From: Luteibacter mycovicinus
Lineage (GTDB): Bacteria > Pseudomonadota > Gammaproteobacteria > Xanthomonadales > Rhodanobacteraceae
DNA: 64,000 nt
Assembly: GCF_000745235.1 (NCBI RefSeq)
Contig: NZ_JQNL01000001.1
Span: 3,714,001 to 3,778,000 of the forward strand
Reading direction: 5' to 3'
A program made the translations under genes and the position numbers. Under the pieces are notes generated by a model. It saw only the letters and a list, made by a program, of their open reading frames with translations. It did no database searches and was not told the DNA's origin. Below, piece after piece: positions 8,872-18,550 of this stretch (the stretch's first letter is position 1; each line of letters starts with the position of its first letter).

Positions 8872-9978
8872 ATGCCCCTCTCGTTGACCCCGCCGCCGAT
8901 CCTTTTCGACGAATCGCTCGAGCACATCGAGGCGGATGAGCCGGAGACCGCGGAGCAGCTCGTCGAGACACTGACGAAGATCAACCAGACCACGCTGGAG
9001 CACGAGAAGCACGCGTTCCGCTCGGTGCACGCGAAAAGCCATGGGTTGCTCACCGGTGAGCTGATCGTCCCGGACGATCTCCCCGTGGAACTGGCGCAGG
9101 GCATTTTTTCGAAGCCCGGACGGTATCCGCTGGTCATGCGCCTTTCCACAGTGCCGGGCGACATCCTCGACGACAGCGTTTCGACGCCCCGCGGCATGGC
9201 GATCAAGATCCTGGGTGTCGAAGGCGAACGTCTTCCCGGCAGTGTCGGCGACGCCACGCAGGACTTCGTCATGGTCAATGGCCCGGCGTTCTCCGCGCCA
9301 AACGCGAAGAAGTTCGCCGGCACGCTGAAGCTCGTGGCTGCCACGACCGATCGTGCCGAGGGCGCGAAAAAAGCCTTGTCAGCCGTGTTGCGCGGTACCG
9401 AGCGCGTGATCGAGGCCTTTGGCGGCAAGAGTTCCACGCTGCTTGCCCTGGGCGGTCAGCCGGAAACCCATCCGCTGGGCGACACCTACTACAGCCAGGC
9501 GCCGATTCGTTTCGGCGACTACGTGGTGAAGGTGTCGGTCGCACCGCACTCGCCGAACCTGACCGCGCTCACGGGTGCGGAGCTCAACGTCAACGGCAAG
9601 CCCAACGGCCTGCGTGACGCGATGGTCGAGCACTTCGCCCGCGAAGGCGGTGAGTGGGATCTGCGCGTCCAGTTCTGTACCGATGTCGAGAGCATGCCGA
9701 TCGAGGACGCCTCGGTGGCCTGGTCGGAAGAAAAGAGCCCGTACATCGACGTGGCGCGCATCGTGCTTCAGCCACAGGAGGCATGGAACGAAGTGCGCCA
9801 GCAGGCGATCGACGACGGTCTGTCTTTCAGTCCGTGGCATGGCGTGGCCGCACATCGCCCACTGGGTTCGGTGATGCGTGCCAGGCGCGTGGCGTACATG
9901 GTGATGTCGAAGTTTCGTGCGCACCACAATCACCGCACCATCGGTGAGCCGAACTCGCTGGACGACCTCGGGCTCTAG
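8872..9978 (+). CDS. Catalase-family heme protein (SrpA-like)
   Basis: The 368-aa protein belongs to the small catalase-related family rather than the 480-750-aa true catalases. The catalytic-His region is recognisable (RSVHAKSHGLLTGEL, about residues 44-58), followed by the core STVPGD and FVMVNGPAF segments. It lacks an obvious signal peptide and the usual catalase C-terminal extension. Members bind heme and may have peroxidase, weak catalase or lipid-peroxide activity. It converges with the reductase gene on the other strand with only 3 bp between stop codons. Confidence 0.85.
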   Translation: MPLSLTPPPILFDESLEHIEADEPETAEQLVETLTKINQTTLEHEKHAFRSVHAKSHGLLTGELIVPDDLPVELAQGIFSKPGRYPLVMRLSTVPGDILDDSVSTPRGMAIKILGVEGERLPGSVGDATQDFVMVNGPAFSAPNAKKFAGTLKLVAATTDRAEGAKKALSAVLRGTERVIEAFGGKSSTLLALGGQPETHPLGDTYYSQAPIRFGDYVVKVSVAPHSPNLTALTGAELNVNGKPNGLRDAMVEHFAREGGEWDLRVQFCTDVESMPIEDASVAWSEEKSPYIDVARIVLQPQEAWNEVRQQAIDDGLSFSPWHGVAAHRPLGSVMRARRVAYMVMSKFRAHHNHRTIGEPNSLDDLGL

Positions 9979-9981
9979 GAC

Positions 9982-10734
9982 TTACCAGCCCATGTAATGG
10001 CCGCCGTTGATCGCGAGATTGGATCCGGTGATCCAGCCGGATTCTTCCGAGGTAAGGAACGCCACGGCGTGGGCGATCTCTTCGGGGCGGCCCAGCCGTC
10101 CCACGGGGATCTGCGCAACGATCTTGGCGCGGATGTCTTCCGGCACGGCCATGACCATGTCGGTGCCCACGTAACCCGGCGACACCGTGTTGACCGTGAT
10201 ACCGAAGCGCGCGTTTTCCTGTGCCAGCGAGATGGTGAAACCGTGCATGCCGGCCTTGGCCGCGGCGTAGTTGGCCTGGCCGTACTGGCCTTTCTGGCCA
10301 TTGATCGAGCTGATCTGCACGATACGGCCCCACTGACGCGAGCGCATGCCTTCGATCACCGGGCGGGTGACGTTGAAGCAGGCATTGAGGTTGGTGTTCA
10401 CCACCTCGGTCCACTGCTGGTAGTCCATCTTGTGGAAGGTGGTGTCGCGGGTAATGCCGGCATTGTTGATCAGGATCTCGACCGGACCGGCCAGCGCCTC
10501 GACCTCGCGGACCATGGCTTCGGCGGTGTGCGGCTCGGAGACGTCCCCGGGCACCATGACCACGTCGATGCCGTCGCGGATCATGTCCTCGCGCCAGGCG
10601 GCGGCACGGGCTTCGTCGCGGTAATTGGTCGCCACGCGATGACCCTGGCGGGCAAGGTAGCGCACGAGCGCCGTACCGATGCCGCCGGTGCCTCCGGTGA
10701 CCAGGGCCGTGCGTTGCGTGATCCCTTGCTTCAT
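9982..10734 (-). CDS. phaB: Acetoacetyl-CoA reductase (PhaB/PhbB-type SDR)
   Basis: This 250-aa short-chain dehydrogenase has the cofactor motif TGGTGGIG (residues 14-21), NNAG near 90, and the catalytic Ser-Tyr-Lys set in ISSINGQKGQYGQANYAAAK. The INGQKGQYGQ segment and the C-terminal NLAINGGHYM are typical of PhaB, which reduces acetoacetyl-CoA with NADPH for polyhydroxyalkanoate synthesis. No phaA or phaC gene is adjacent, so a FabG-like role remains possible. Confidence 0.85.
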   Translation of the reverse strand: MKQGITQRTALVTGGTGGIGTALVRYLARQGHRVATNYRDEARAAAWREDMIRDGIDVVMVPGDVSEPHTAEAMVREVEALAGPVEILINNAGITRDTTFHKMDYQQWTEVVNTNLNACFNVTRPVIEGMRSRQWGRIVQISSINGQKGQYGQANYAAAKAGMHGFTISLAQENARFGITVNTVSPGYVGTDMVMAVPEDIRAKIVAQIPVGRLGRPEEIAHAVAFLTSEESGWITGSNLAINGGHYMGW

Positions 10735-10779
10735 TTCTGACCTGTTTCGATGGTGGCCCGTTTTTCGGGCAAACGACTT

Positions 10780-11667
10780 TTATAGCGTCGGGGCGGGGGT
10801 AAGACTACTGCGGCGAAGCGACGCAGGCGAAAATCCATCGAGCGCATCGCGCAGGATCCGCTCCGGACGGGTGGCCGCGGAGCGGATGTCCACGCCCAGC
10901 CACGCCAGGGCGCGGCGCAGGGCGGGCAGCGGATCCCCGGCATCGACCGGAAGGGACGCAGCCGACTTCGACAGTTTGCGGCCTTCCGCGTCGAGCACCA
11001 GGGGCAAATGCAGATAATCCGGTGTGGGCAGGCCCAGCAGGCACTGGAGATGAATCTGCCGGGCCGTCGAGTCGAGCAGGTCGGCGCCACGCACGACCTG
11101 GGTGATGCCCTGGTTGCCGTCGTCCAAGACGCAGGCCAGCTGATACGACCAGAGCCCGTCCACACGGCGGATCACGAAGTCGCCCGCCGTTTCCCGGAGG
11201 TTTTCGCGCTGGGGTCCCTGGAGGTCGTCGTGCCACGTGACGGTCCGGTCGGGCGTGCGCAGGCGCCACGCGGGCGGGCGTGACGGGTCCGGCGGCGCGA
11301 TGCAACGTCCGTCCCGATGAATGCCTCCGTGGGTGGCCAGGTCGGTACGGCTGCACCAGCAGGGGAAGACCCGATCGGCCGCCTGCAGGCGTGCGAAGGC
11401 GGACTCATAGAGGTCGTTCCGGCGCGACTGGTACGCCGGGGCTTCGTCGGCGATCAGGCCGAACGCCTCCAGCGTGGCGAGGATCGACATGGCCGATCCG
11501 GGAACCTCGCGTGGCGGATCGATGTCCTCCACGCGCACCAGCCAGTCACCGCCCGCGCGCCGCGCCATCAGCCAGCTACCCACGGCTGCCACCAGCGAGC
11601 CGAAATGCAGGGCGCCGGTGGGGGAGGGAGCGAAGCGTCCCCGGTAGCGTGGAGGGTTCGATGACAC
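10780..11667 (-). CDS. gluQ: Glutamyl-Q tRNA(Asp) synthetase
   Basis: GluQRS is a truncated glutamyl-tRNA synthetase paralogue that glutamylates queuosine in tRNA(Asp). The 295-aa length fits, since the anticodon-binding domain is missing. The class I motifs are FAPSPTGALHFGSL (residues 11-24, HIGH region) and KLSKS (KMSKS region). A Cys-rich zinc motif (CWCSR followed by a later RC) is at about 100-125. It is divergent from htpX. A small GCCCG/CGGGC hairpin lies between it and the phaB-like gene. Confidence 0.93.
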   Translation of the reverse strand: MSSNPPRYRGRFAPSPTGALHFGSLVAAVGSWLMARRAGGDWLVRVEDIDPPREVPGSAMSILATLEAFGLIADEAPAYQSRRNDLYESAFARLQAADRVFPCWCSRTDLATHGGIHRDGRCIAPPDPSRPPAWRLRTPDRTVTWHDDLQGPQRENLRETAGDFVIRRVDGLWSYQLACVLDDGNQGITQVVRGADLLDSTARQIHLQCLLGLPTPDYLHLPLVLDAEGRKLSKSAASLPVDAGDPLPALRRALAWLGVDIRSAATRPERILRDALDGFSPASLRRSSLTPAPTL

Positions 11668-11859
11668 GAAAAGTTGAGCAGTTTCTCAAGGCGTGCGGGA
11701 CGCGGATGACTCAGTGTAGGCGATGACGCCGACGACGGACCCGCGTCGGGGCGCGGCCCGGCTGAACGCGGCGCACGCGGGCATTGAATCGTTCAGCGTC
11801 TGCCCCGAAAACTTCGCCAGGGCGGCGCCACACAGCCAGCCGTCATAAGAGAGAAACCC

Positions 11860-12750
11860 ATGTTCAAACGCATCGCTCTTTTCGTTGCCACCAACCTCGC
11901 CGTCATCCTTCTGCTGATGTGCGTGACTCATGTGCTGGGTATCGACCAGTGGGCCGCGCAGCGCGGTATGGGTATCGGCGGCCTGATCGTCTTCGCCTCC
12001 GTCTTCGGCATGGGCGGCGCCTTCATTTCGCTGGCCATCTCCAAGTGGACGGCGAAGATGAGCACCGGTGCCAGGGTGATCACGCAGCCAGCCAACGAGA
12101 CCGAGCGCTGGCTCGTCGAGACCGTCCGCCGTCACGCCGAAAAAGCCGGCATCGGCATGCCCGAGGTGGCGGTCTACGACGCCCCGGAGATGAACGCCTT
12201 CGCCACGGGCATGAGCCGCAACAACGCCCTGGTGGCGGTCAGCAGCGGGCTGCTCCAGCAGATGGACCGCGAGCAGGTCTCGGCCGTGCTCGGCCACGAG
12301 ATCGGGCACGTCGCCAACGGTGACATGGTCACCCTCACCCTGATCCAGGGCGTCCTGAATACGCTGGTGATCGTGCTGGCCCGGATCGTCGGCCGCGTGG
12401 TCGACAGCTGGATGAGCGGCGGCCGCGAGCGCGACGGGGAGGGCGGCATCGGGTATTTCGTCGTGGTCATGGTGCTGCAGATCGTTTTCGGCCTGTTCGC
12501 CTCGATGATCGTCATGTGGTTCTCCCGCTGGCGCGAATTCCGCGCCGATGCCGCCGGCGCCAGCCTGGCGGGGCGCGCATCGATGGTTTCGGCCTTGCAG
12601 CGCCTGTCCGGCAACCATGGCGATACCTCCCTGCCGCAGACGATCCAGGCCTTCGGCATCTCCGGCCATCTGGCCTCGGGCTTCAAGCGGCTGTTCATGA
12701 GCCACCCGCCGATCGAGGAGCGGATCGCGGCACTGCAGAGGGCGGCCTAA
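11860..12750 (+). CDS. htpX: Membrane zinc protease HtpX
   Basis: HtpX degrades misfolded inner-membrane proteins and is part of the heat and envelope stress response. The protein is 296 aa. There are two N-terminal membrane segments (about 4-28 and 38-62) and a zinc motif HEIGH at 146-150. Two further hydrophobic segments follow (about 160-180 and 200-222), then the third zinc ligand in REFRADAAGA. The start ATG follows AAGAGAGAAA. The neighbouring chaperone gene htpG fits a heat-shock context. Confidence 0.95.
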   Translation: MFKRIALFVATNLAVILLLMCVTHVLGIDQWAAQRGMGIGGLIVFASVFGMGGAFISLAISKWTAKMSTGARVITQPANETERWLVETVRRHAEKAGIGMPEVAVYDAPEMNAFATGMSRNNALVAVSSGLLQQMDREQVSAVLGHEIGHVANGDMVTLTLIQGVLNTLVIVLARIVGRVVDSWMSGGRERDGEGGIGYFVVVMVLQIVFGLFASMIVMWFSRWREFRADAAGASLAGRASMVSALQRLSGNHGDTSLPQTIQAFGISGHLASGFKRLFMSHPPIEERIAALQRAA

Positions 12751-12815
12751 CCTTTTTTCCTCACGGAGCCGCCCCCATAATCCGCTGCCAGTCCATCCCA
12801 TGAAGGAACGGCATC

Positions 12816-14684
12816 GTGAGCCAGGAAACCCGTAAGTTCGAAGCCGAGGTCGCCCAGGTCCTGCATCTGGTCACCCACTCCCTATACTCGCACAAGGAAA
12901 TCTTCCTTCGCGAGCTGATCTCAAACGCCTCCGACGCCTGCGACAAGCTGCGTTTCGAGGCCCTGGCGCAGCCCGACCTGAGCGCCGACGACGCGGACCT
13001 GCGCATCCAGATCACCTGGGATCCGGATGCCCGCACCATCAGCATCCGCGACAACGGCATCGGTATGAGCAAGGATGAGGTGGTCGCCAACATCGGCACC
13101 ATCGCGAGCTCCGGCACCCGTCGCTACCTTGAAGCCCTCTCCGGCGAGCAGAAAGCCGACGCGCGCCTGATCGGCCAGTTCGGCGTCGGTTTCTACTCAG
13201 CCTTCGTCGTGGCCGACAAGGTCACCGTGATCACCCGCCGTGCCGGCGCCGCGGACGTCGAAGGCGTGCGCTGGGAGAGCGACGGCAAGGGCGAGTACGT
13301 GCTCGAGGACATGACGGTCTCCGAGCGCGGCACCACCGTCGTGCTGCACCTGAAGGCGGATGAGGACGAATTCCTCAAGGCCTGGCAGCTGCGCTCGCTG
13401 GTCACCAAGTATTCCGACCACGTGGCGTTCCCGATCAGGATGCCCGTCGAAAAGGACGGCAAGCCGGACCCGACCGAGTGGACCACGATCAACTCGGCGT
13501 CCGCGCTGTGGTCACGCCCGAAGAGCGAGATCACGGACGAGGAATACCAGAACTTCTACAAAGCCCTGGGCCACGACTTCAACGACGCGCTGGCCTGGAC
13601 GCATAACCGCGTCGAGGGCAGCCAGAGCTTCACCACGCTGCTCTACGTGCCGGAACAGCCGCCGTTCGACCTCATGGGCGGTGGCGGTCGCGAAGAGCCG
13701 AAGGGTCTCAAGCTGTACATCAAGCGCGTCTTCATCATGGACGCTGCCAAAGAACTCCTGCCCACCTATCTGCGCTTCGTGCGCGGTGTGGTCGACGCCG
13801 ACGATCTGCCGCTGAACGTCAGCCGCGAGATCCTGCAGCAGAACCGTCAGCTGGAGCGCATCAAAGCGGCCTGCACCAAGCGTGTGCTCGATCTGCTGGA
13901 GAAGATCTCGCGCGACGAACCGGAGAAGTTCGCCACGTTCCTCGCCGGTTTCGGCAATACGCTCAAGGAAGGCATCGTCGAAGACACCGCCAACCGCGAC
14001 CGCATCGCCAAGTTGCTGCGCTTTGCCTCGACCAAGGGCGAGGGCTCGGCCAAGACGGTATCGTTCGACGAGTACATCAACCGCGCCGCGGTCGGTCAGG
14101 ACACCATCTGGTACGTCACCGCCGACAGTTACGCCGCCGCTGCCGGCAGCCCCCAGCTGGAAGCGCTGAAGTCGAAGGACATCGAAGTCCTGCTGATGTT
14201 CGACCGCGTCGACGAGTGGATGCTCGGCTACCTCACCGAATACGACGGCAAGCGCCTGCGTAACGTGGCCAAGGGCGAGTTCCCGCTGGACGAGGCCGAC
14301 AAGGCGAAGCAGGAAGCCGCCAGCGAAGCCGCCGCGCCGCTGATCGATCGCGCCAAGGCGCTGCTCGGCGACCGCGTCGGCGACGTCCGTGTGTCCGCAC
14401 GTCTTACCGATTCGCCGTCGTGCCTCGCGCTCGCCGACTTCGACCTCGCCCCGCATCTGGCTCGTCTGCTTCGCGAAGCCGGGCAGGACGTGCCGGAGTC
14501 CAAGCCGGTGCTCGAGCTCAACCCCGAGCATCCGCTGGTGAAGCGTCTCGCCGCGGAAGCCGATGACACCAGAGCGGCCGATCTCGCCGGGTTGCTGCTC
14601 GAGCAGGCCGAGATCACCGCCGGTGCGCAGCTGTCCGACCCCGCCGCCTTCGTGCAGCGGATGAACCGGGTGCTGCTCGGCTAA
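12816..14684 (+). CDS. htpG: Chaperone HtpG (bacterial Hsp90)
   Basis: The 622-aa protein has the GHKL ATPase N-domain, with motifs ELISNASDACDKLRF (residues 29-43), DNGIGM (about 81-86) and GQFGVGFYSAF (about 119-129). The middle domain contains NVSREILQQNRQL and is followed by the dimerisation domain. The start codon is GTG at 12816, preceded by GAAGGAA. The order htpX-htpG suggests shared heat-shock control, but I could not define a sigma-32 promoter with confidence. Confidence 0.97.
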   Translation: MSQETRKFEAEVAQVLHLVTHSLYSHKEIFLRELISNASDACDKLRFEALAQPDLSADDADLRIQITWDPDARTISIRDNGIGMSKDEVVANIGTIASSGTRRYLEALSGEQKADARLIGQFGVGFYSAFVVADKVTVITRRAGAADVEGVRWESDGKGEYVLEDMTVSERGTTVVLHLKADEDEFLKAWQLRSLVTKYSDHVAFPIRMPVEKDGKPDPTEWTTINSASALWSRPKSEITDEEYQNFYKALGHDFNDALAWTHNRVEGSQSFTTLLYVPEQPPFDLMGGGGREEPKGLKLYIKRVFIMDAAKELLPTYLRFVRGVVDADDLPLNVSREILQQNRQLERIKAACTKRVLDLLEKISRDEPEKFATFLAGFGNTLKEGIVEDTANRDRIAKLLRFASTKGEGSAKTVSFDEYINRAAVGQDTIWYVTADSYAAAAGSPQLEALKSKDIEVLLMFDRVDEWMLGYLTEYDGKRLRNVAKGEFPLDEADKAKQEAASEAAAPLIDRAKALLGDRVGDVRVSARLTDSPSCLALADFDLAPHLARLLREAGQDVPESKPVLELNPEHPLVKRLAAEADDTRAADLAGLLLEQAEITAGAQLSDPAAFVQRMNRVLLG

Positions 14685-14696
14685 ACGCGCCGAAAA

Positions 14697-14778
14697 ATGT
14701 AGGAGCGCGCCTGCGCGCGACACACCTGGCGACCACGTGCCGATGGTGAGCCATGTCGCGCGCGAGGCGCTCCTACAT
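14697..14778. repeat. REP-like inverted repeat pair
   Basis: Two imperfect inverted copies of ATGTAGGAGCGC...GCGCGCGAC face each other, at 14697-14722 and 14755-14778, about 32 bp apart. This TAGGAGCGCG type of extragenic palindrome is common in Xanthomonadales and Pseudomonas genomes. It could also act as a terminator for htpG. Confidence 0.75.
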
Positions 14779-14808
14779 CTGACGGGGCGGGCTGCTATCG
14801 TTCGCCCC

Positions 14809-15714
14809 ATGTCAGCCTTGCTCATCCTCTTCGTCTGTCTGGCGCTCGGCATCCTTTGCCGGCGTTACGCCAGCCTGCCCGAGGGGATAGTGCCGGGGAT
14901 CAACTGGTGGGTGCTGAACGTCGCGCTGCCAGCGCTGGTTCTCGCGCTGGTGCCGCATGTGACGGTCGATGCGCACCTGTGGTTCCCGGTGTTGGGGATG
15001 TACGTCACCTTCTTCGGTGCATGGGCGCTTTTCGCGCTGCTTGGCAGGGTGCTGGGCTGGTCGGCGCAGCGGATCGGCTGCCTCACGCTGGTGAGCGGCC
15101 TGGGCAACACCTCGTTCATGGGCTATCCGTTGATGGAAGCCCTGCACGGTAAGCCGGGTCTGTCGATCGCGGTCATCGCCGACCAGTTGGGCTGCTTCCC
15201 CCTGCTGGCGGCGGGCGGCATCGTGGTCGCGTCGATCTACTCCGGCAAGGGTGCGAGTGTTCCGACCATCGTCCGGCGGGTACTGACTTTTCCGGCCTTT
15301 CTGGCCTTGCTCGTGGGTATCGTCGTGAGCGTGTCTGGGGGCTGGCCGTCGGCGATCGAGAAGGTTCTTCTGCAAGTCGGTCAGACCCTGACGCCGCTGG
15401 CCCTCTTTTCTGTCGGTTTGCAGTTCAAGCTGCACCTGCGCAGGGAGGAGGCCGGGCCTCTCGCCGCCAGCCTCGGCTGGAAGCTGCTGCTGGCGCCGTT
15501 GATCGTCCTGAGTATCGGCCTCGCCGTTGGGGTAACCGGCCTGATACTCACCGTGGGCGTGCTGCAGGCAGCCATGGCACCGATGATTTCGGCGGCGATT
15601 CTCGCCGACCAGCACGGACTGGAGCCGCGTCTGGCGAACACCGTCCTGGGCGCAGGCATTCTGCTGTCACTCGTGACCATTCCGCTGGGCAACCTGTTTC
15701 TCCCCGCCGGCTGA
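14809..15714 (+). CDS. AEC-family (auxin efflux carrier-like) transporter
   Basis: The 301-aa protein has about ten hydrophobic segments arranged as two five-helix halves, typical of bacterial AEC permeases. Landmarks are the first helix LLILFVCLALGILCRR, the central GLGNTSFMGYPLMEA with helix-breaking GN, and the C-terminal repeat GVLQAAMAPMISAAIL. The upstream in-frame ATG at 14737 falls inside the REP repeat, so 14809 is preferred. The substrate is unknown; relatives move malate, malonate or other organic anions. Confidence 0.88.
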   Translation: MSALLILFVCLALGILCRRYASLPEGIVPGINWWVLNVALPALVLALVPHVTVDAHLWFPVLGMYVTFFGAWALFALLGRVLGWSAQRIGCLTLVSGLGNTSFMGYPLMEALHGKPGLSIAVIADQLGCFPLLAAGGIVVASIYSGKGASVPTIVRRVLTFPAFLALLVGIVVSVSGGWPSAIEKVLLQVGQTLTPLALFSVGLQFKLHLRREEAGPLAASLGWKLLLAPLIVLSIGLAVGVTGLILTVGVLQAAMAPMISAAILADQHGLEPRLANTVLGAGILLSLVTIPLGNLFLPAG

Positions 15715-15753
15715 CCGCTTGGATTTCGGGCGGGCCGTCCGCACACTCTTCGC

Positions 15754-16152
15754 ATGACCGATCAGACCAGTTCCGCAGGTGTGCGTGCCGATGTGTGGCT
15801 GTGGGCCGCGCGCTTCTTCAAGACCCGCAGCCTGGCCAAGCAGGCGATTGAAGGCGGGAAGGTTGAGCTCAATGAGGGCACCTGCAAGCCCGCCAAGCTA
15901 GTGGCCGTCGGCGACACGTTCAAGATCACCCGCGGGGAAGAACGCCTGACCTGCATCGTCGCCGCGTTGTCGGGCAAACGCGGACCCGCACCAGAGGCGC
16001 GCAAGCTCTATACGGAAACCGACGAAAGCGTTGCCGAACGCGAACGTCAGCGCGAGGATCGCCGCCTCACCGGCGGTGCGTTGCTGCGCCCGGACTCGCG
16101 CCCTGACAAGCATGCACGGCGCCTGATCCAGGACCTGAAGAAAACCCTGTAA
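15754..16152 (+). CDS. hslR: Heat shock protein 15 (S4-domain RNA-binding protein)
   Basis: The 132-aa protein has an N-terminal S4 RNA-binding fold (VRADVWLWAARFFKTRSLAKQAI, then GGKVELN and KLVAVGDTF) and a basic C-terminal tail. Hsp15 binds 50S subunits carrying stalled nascent chains and helps recycle them. The length and tail match the family. It is encoded 39 bp after the transporter gene. Confidence 0.92.
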   Translation: MTDQTSSAGVRADVWLWAARFFKTRSLAKQAIEGGKVELNEGTCKPAKLVAVGDTFKITRGEERLTCIVAALSGKRGPAPEARKLYTETDESVAERERQREDRRLTGGALLRPDSRPDKHARRLIQDLKKTL

Positions 16153-16316
16153 ATACCGTTCCCATCGGTCATGGCAGGGTGATAGGGCGGCGGAAAAAAC
16201 TTCGATGACCCTTGACTGCCCTCTGGGATCGGCGCCGCTTGTTCCCGTGACCCTTTCAGTGTCCAATCGGCGGATGCCGGCTGGCAGGATCATTTTCAGG
16301 GAACAAGGACAGCATG

Positions 16317-18368
16317 ATGTTTTACGGTCTACGCGAGCGATCCCCTCGATCCATCGCTTCAACGTGCCTATCGGGCGTGGCGGCGCTAGTTTTTCTGTCA
16401 CTCTGTCCTGCCGTTCGGGCCGCGGACACGTGTGAGTCCACGTTCAAGTCCTCCGGAAGTCTGTTTTCCGGGAAGGTTTTCGAGGCACATTCGATCGCTC
16501 CTGGCGTCACGGCGCAGGGCGCAGTCGCGCAGATGAAGGCCGTCGCACCGAGCGAGGACTTTGAAGTCGGCCAGGATATGCTGACCGGATCGACTGCCAC
16601 GCTTGCTCTCACCAACAAGGCGCAGGCCAATGCGCGAGGATTTCCTGTCGAGTTTTCAGCTGATGACAAGGGGCAACTCGTACTGAAGGCCAGTCTGCCC
16701 GCCGGGATGGGGGCCAGTGAAAAGGACATGCGCGCGTCAATGTGCGGCATTCTTGCGCGGGTAAAGTCCGGCGGATCACAGCCGTCCGTCGCGGCTGCAG
16801 GCATTTCCGGCGCACCTGCGCTACAAAGTGGATCGGGCGCGTTACCCGACCCCATTTCCCCAGAGGATTCCACACGCCTCTGCGAGGCGAACTTCACAGA
16901 CGAAACCGATGTGGTCGGTGGAACCCGTTCCGTCTTCGGTACGTGGACATTGACCTCGTCCGGAGAAGACGCGCGGCAAGCTCTGGCTCGTCTCAAGGCG
17001 TTCCTCGCCAAGACCCCGGACGCGCGCATGGTTCGGGAGGAGTATCACGGCAAGAAGGGCGCCATGGACATTGCGCTCACTAGTGCCGCCTACGTTCGCT
17101 CGACGATCATGGATGTGCCCGATGTCAGGCCGTTTCCCGTGCGAGTGGAGTTCGATGGCGACATGGGGGCGGCATCTCTCGTGCTTCGTACGTTCTCGAA
17201 GCAGCAAGGGTCGCGCGACGTGCTTCGCACTGCGGCTTGCGCCATGGTGGCAGCCGCAGTGGCTGGCGCCGCCCCGTCATCACCCAGCCGCACTGGGAGT
17301 GCCTCGCGGTTCCGAAACCCGTTCAAGCAGGCCGAAGATCCTGCGATGGCGAAACGCACGGACGACCTGAAACGCCGCAACGATGGTATCGAAGCGCTTT
17401 TCGTGCGTGCGATCCATGCCGGCAAGGCGTTTGTCGCTGTGCCATCCCTGTTCGTATCCAAGAAATACCAGGCCATGGGAGTCGACAAGCTCAGGGAAGA
17501 ACAACTGGTCAATTACTGGATCGACCTCACGGCTACGACTGAGTGGCGTCGTACGGATGATCCGGCCGATGTACTGCGTACGGGCTCCATGTCGAGCATG
17601 ATCGAGCAGGGCTTGCATGGGTTTGCGTACAGGTACCCGGGCGGCAGCGGCAACTCGGAGTATGGCCTGTTTATCGTGGATCCCGGCACCTATGACTTGA
17701 AAGGCACCAGCGCAGAGTTTCGCCGTTCGCCCATGCCGGACATGTCGGGGAAGGCTGCTTCGGCGAGGTCGCCGTTGGGCACGGCATCGTTTGTGTCCAC
17801 GCAGGATACCGAGTACTACAAGACCCAGGTGTGGCAGAGCGCCACGTATCAAAACGGCAGTTATACCGGCACCTATTGCGCCCTCATGGATGCCACGACG
17901 GGCGGATGCGCCGGCTTCGACGTCGGCACCCGAAGCTATTCGAAGCAGGCGACCGCAGGGGGATACCAGACCGTGCTGCGCGACAAGCAAGTCAGCGGGC
18001 TGCTGGTCACGACGCAGCTGTTGCATCCGTTTGCGTCGTTCCGGGTCGGCAAGGGCGATGTGGTTTATGTCGACGGTTTTGTCGTGGACGGCGCCAGTGT
18101 CGTCATCGATCACGACGCATGCAGGCAGTCCGATGGCGACATGGCGACCTGCGCCCTGAAGTCGTTCAACCTGTTGCGTATCCCCGCCACGGCTGAGCAT
18201 GTTGCGGAATGGCAACGAAGCGGTTTGCTTGCTCCATCGCTGGCTGACCTGCTCCGCGCGGCGAAGCCGGCCAGGCTGACGCTCGGTGCCGGCGTTAGCG
18301 CCCTGCCTCAGAAGCCAGGTACGTTCGAGTCCGGTTGGGCGACGCGCTACGCTCTGGAAGGCAGGTAG
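16317..18368 (+). CDS. Secreted protein of unknown function, paralogue of the proteins at 40497 and 42626
   Basis: The family is not one I recognise. The 683-aa product has a signal peptide (hydrophobic about 15-36, cleavage near VRAAD). Two related N-terminal modules begin CESTF (about 38) and CEANF (about 192) and share a TCE...F, ARGFPVEF pattern. The C-terminal half carries IVDPGTYDLKG and GDVVYVDGFVVDGASVVID. Conserved cysteines suggest a disulphide-bonded periplasmic protein. ATG 16317 is preferred over 16314 because the sequence before it matches the leader of the 40497 paralogue. The paralogues lie inside the X-T4SS locus, so a link to that system is possible. Confidence 0.75.
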   Translation: MFYGLRERSPRSIASTCLSGVAALVFLSLCPAVRAADTCESTFKSSGSLFSGKVFEAHSIAPGVTAQGAVAQMKAVAPSEDFEVGQDMLTGSTATLALTNKAQANARGFPVEFSADDKGQLVLKASLPAGMGASEKDMRASMCGILARVKSGGSQPSVAAAGISGAPALQSGSGALPDPISPEDSTRLCEANFTDETDVVGGTRSVFGTWTLTSSGEDARQALARLKAFLAKTPDARMVREEYHGKKGAMDIALTSAAYVRSTIMDVPDVRPFPVRVEFDGDMGAASLVLRTFSKQQGSRDVLRTAACAMVAAAVAGAAPSSPSRTGSASRFRNPFKQAEDPAMAKRTDDLKRRNDGIEALFVRAIHAGKAFVAVPSLFVSKKYQAMGVDKLREEQLVNYWIDLTATTEWRRTDDPADVLRTGSMSSMIEQGLHGFAYRYPGGSGNSEYGLFIVDPGTYDLKGTSAEFRRSPMPDMSGKAASARSPLGTASFVSTQDTEYYKTQVWQSATYQNGSYTGTYCALMDATTGGCAGFDVGTRSYSKQATAGGYQTVLRDKQVSGLLVTTQLLHPFASFRVGKGDVVYVDGFVVDGASVVIDHDACRQSDGDMATCALKSFNLLRIPATAEHVAEWQRSGLLAPSLADLLRAAKPARLTLGAGVSALPQKPGTFESGWATRYALEGR

Positions 18369-18376
18369 ATAAAAAC

Positions 18377-18429
18377 CGCCCCCCGAATTCCAACCCCGGG
18401 CTGCTGACTCGGGATGGGAGCGGGGGGCG
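18377..18429. terminator. Long stem-loop between convergent genes
   Basis: CGCCCCCCG at 18377-18385 pairs perfectly with CGGGGGGCG at 18421-18429 around a 35-nt loop that contains a smaller CCCGGG/CTCGGG hairpin. It sits after the 16317 gene and downstream of mutS on the other strand. The A-run on its left would serve as a T-run for minus-strand transcripts. The rest of the 182-bp gap shows nothing else. Confidence 0.6.
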
Positions 18430-18550
18430 TCACGGAGCCGAAGATGGAGAGTCGTAAGACTCCGTGAAATGGAACGACCCCACTATAAGAACAGACGTCG
18501 CTTAGTGGAATTCGATTGTTCAGATCGATCCCATAGGGTCCTTCAATGGT

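Noticed and set aside
14697..14778. Small RNA gene downstream of htpG
   Set aside because: The palindrome fits the TAGGAGCGCG extragenic repeat type, and no promoter or other support for a separate RNA is visible.
13512..14852. 446-codon minus-strand frame over htpG
   Set aside because: Shadow of htpG; no start signal or conserved motif.
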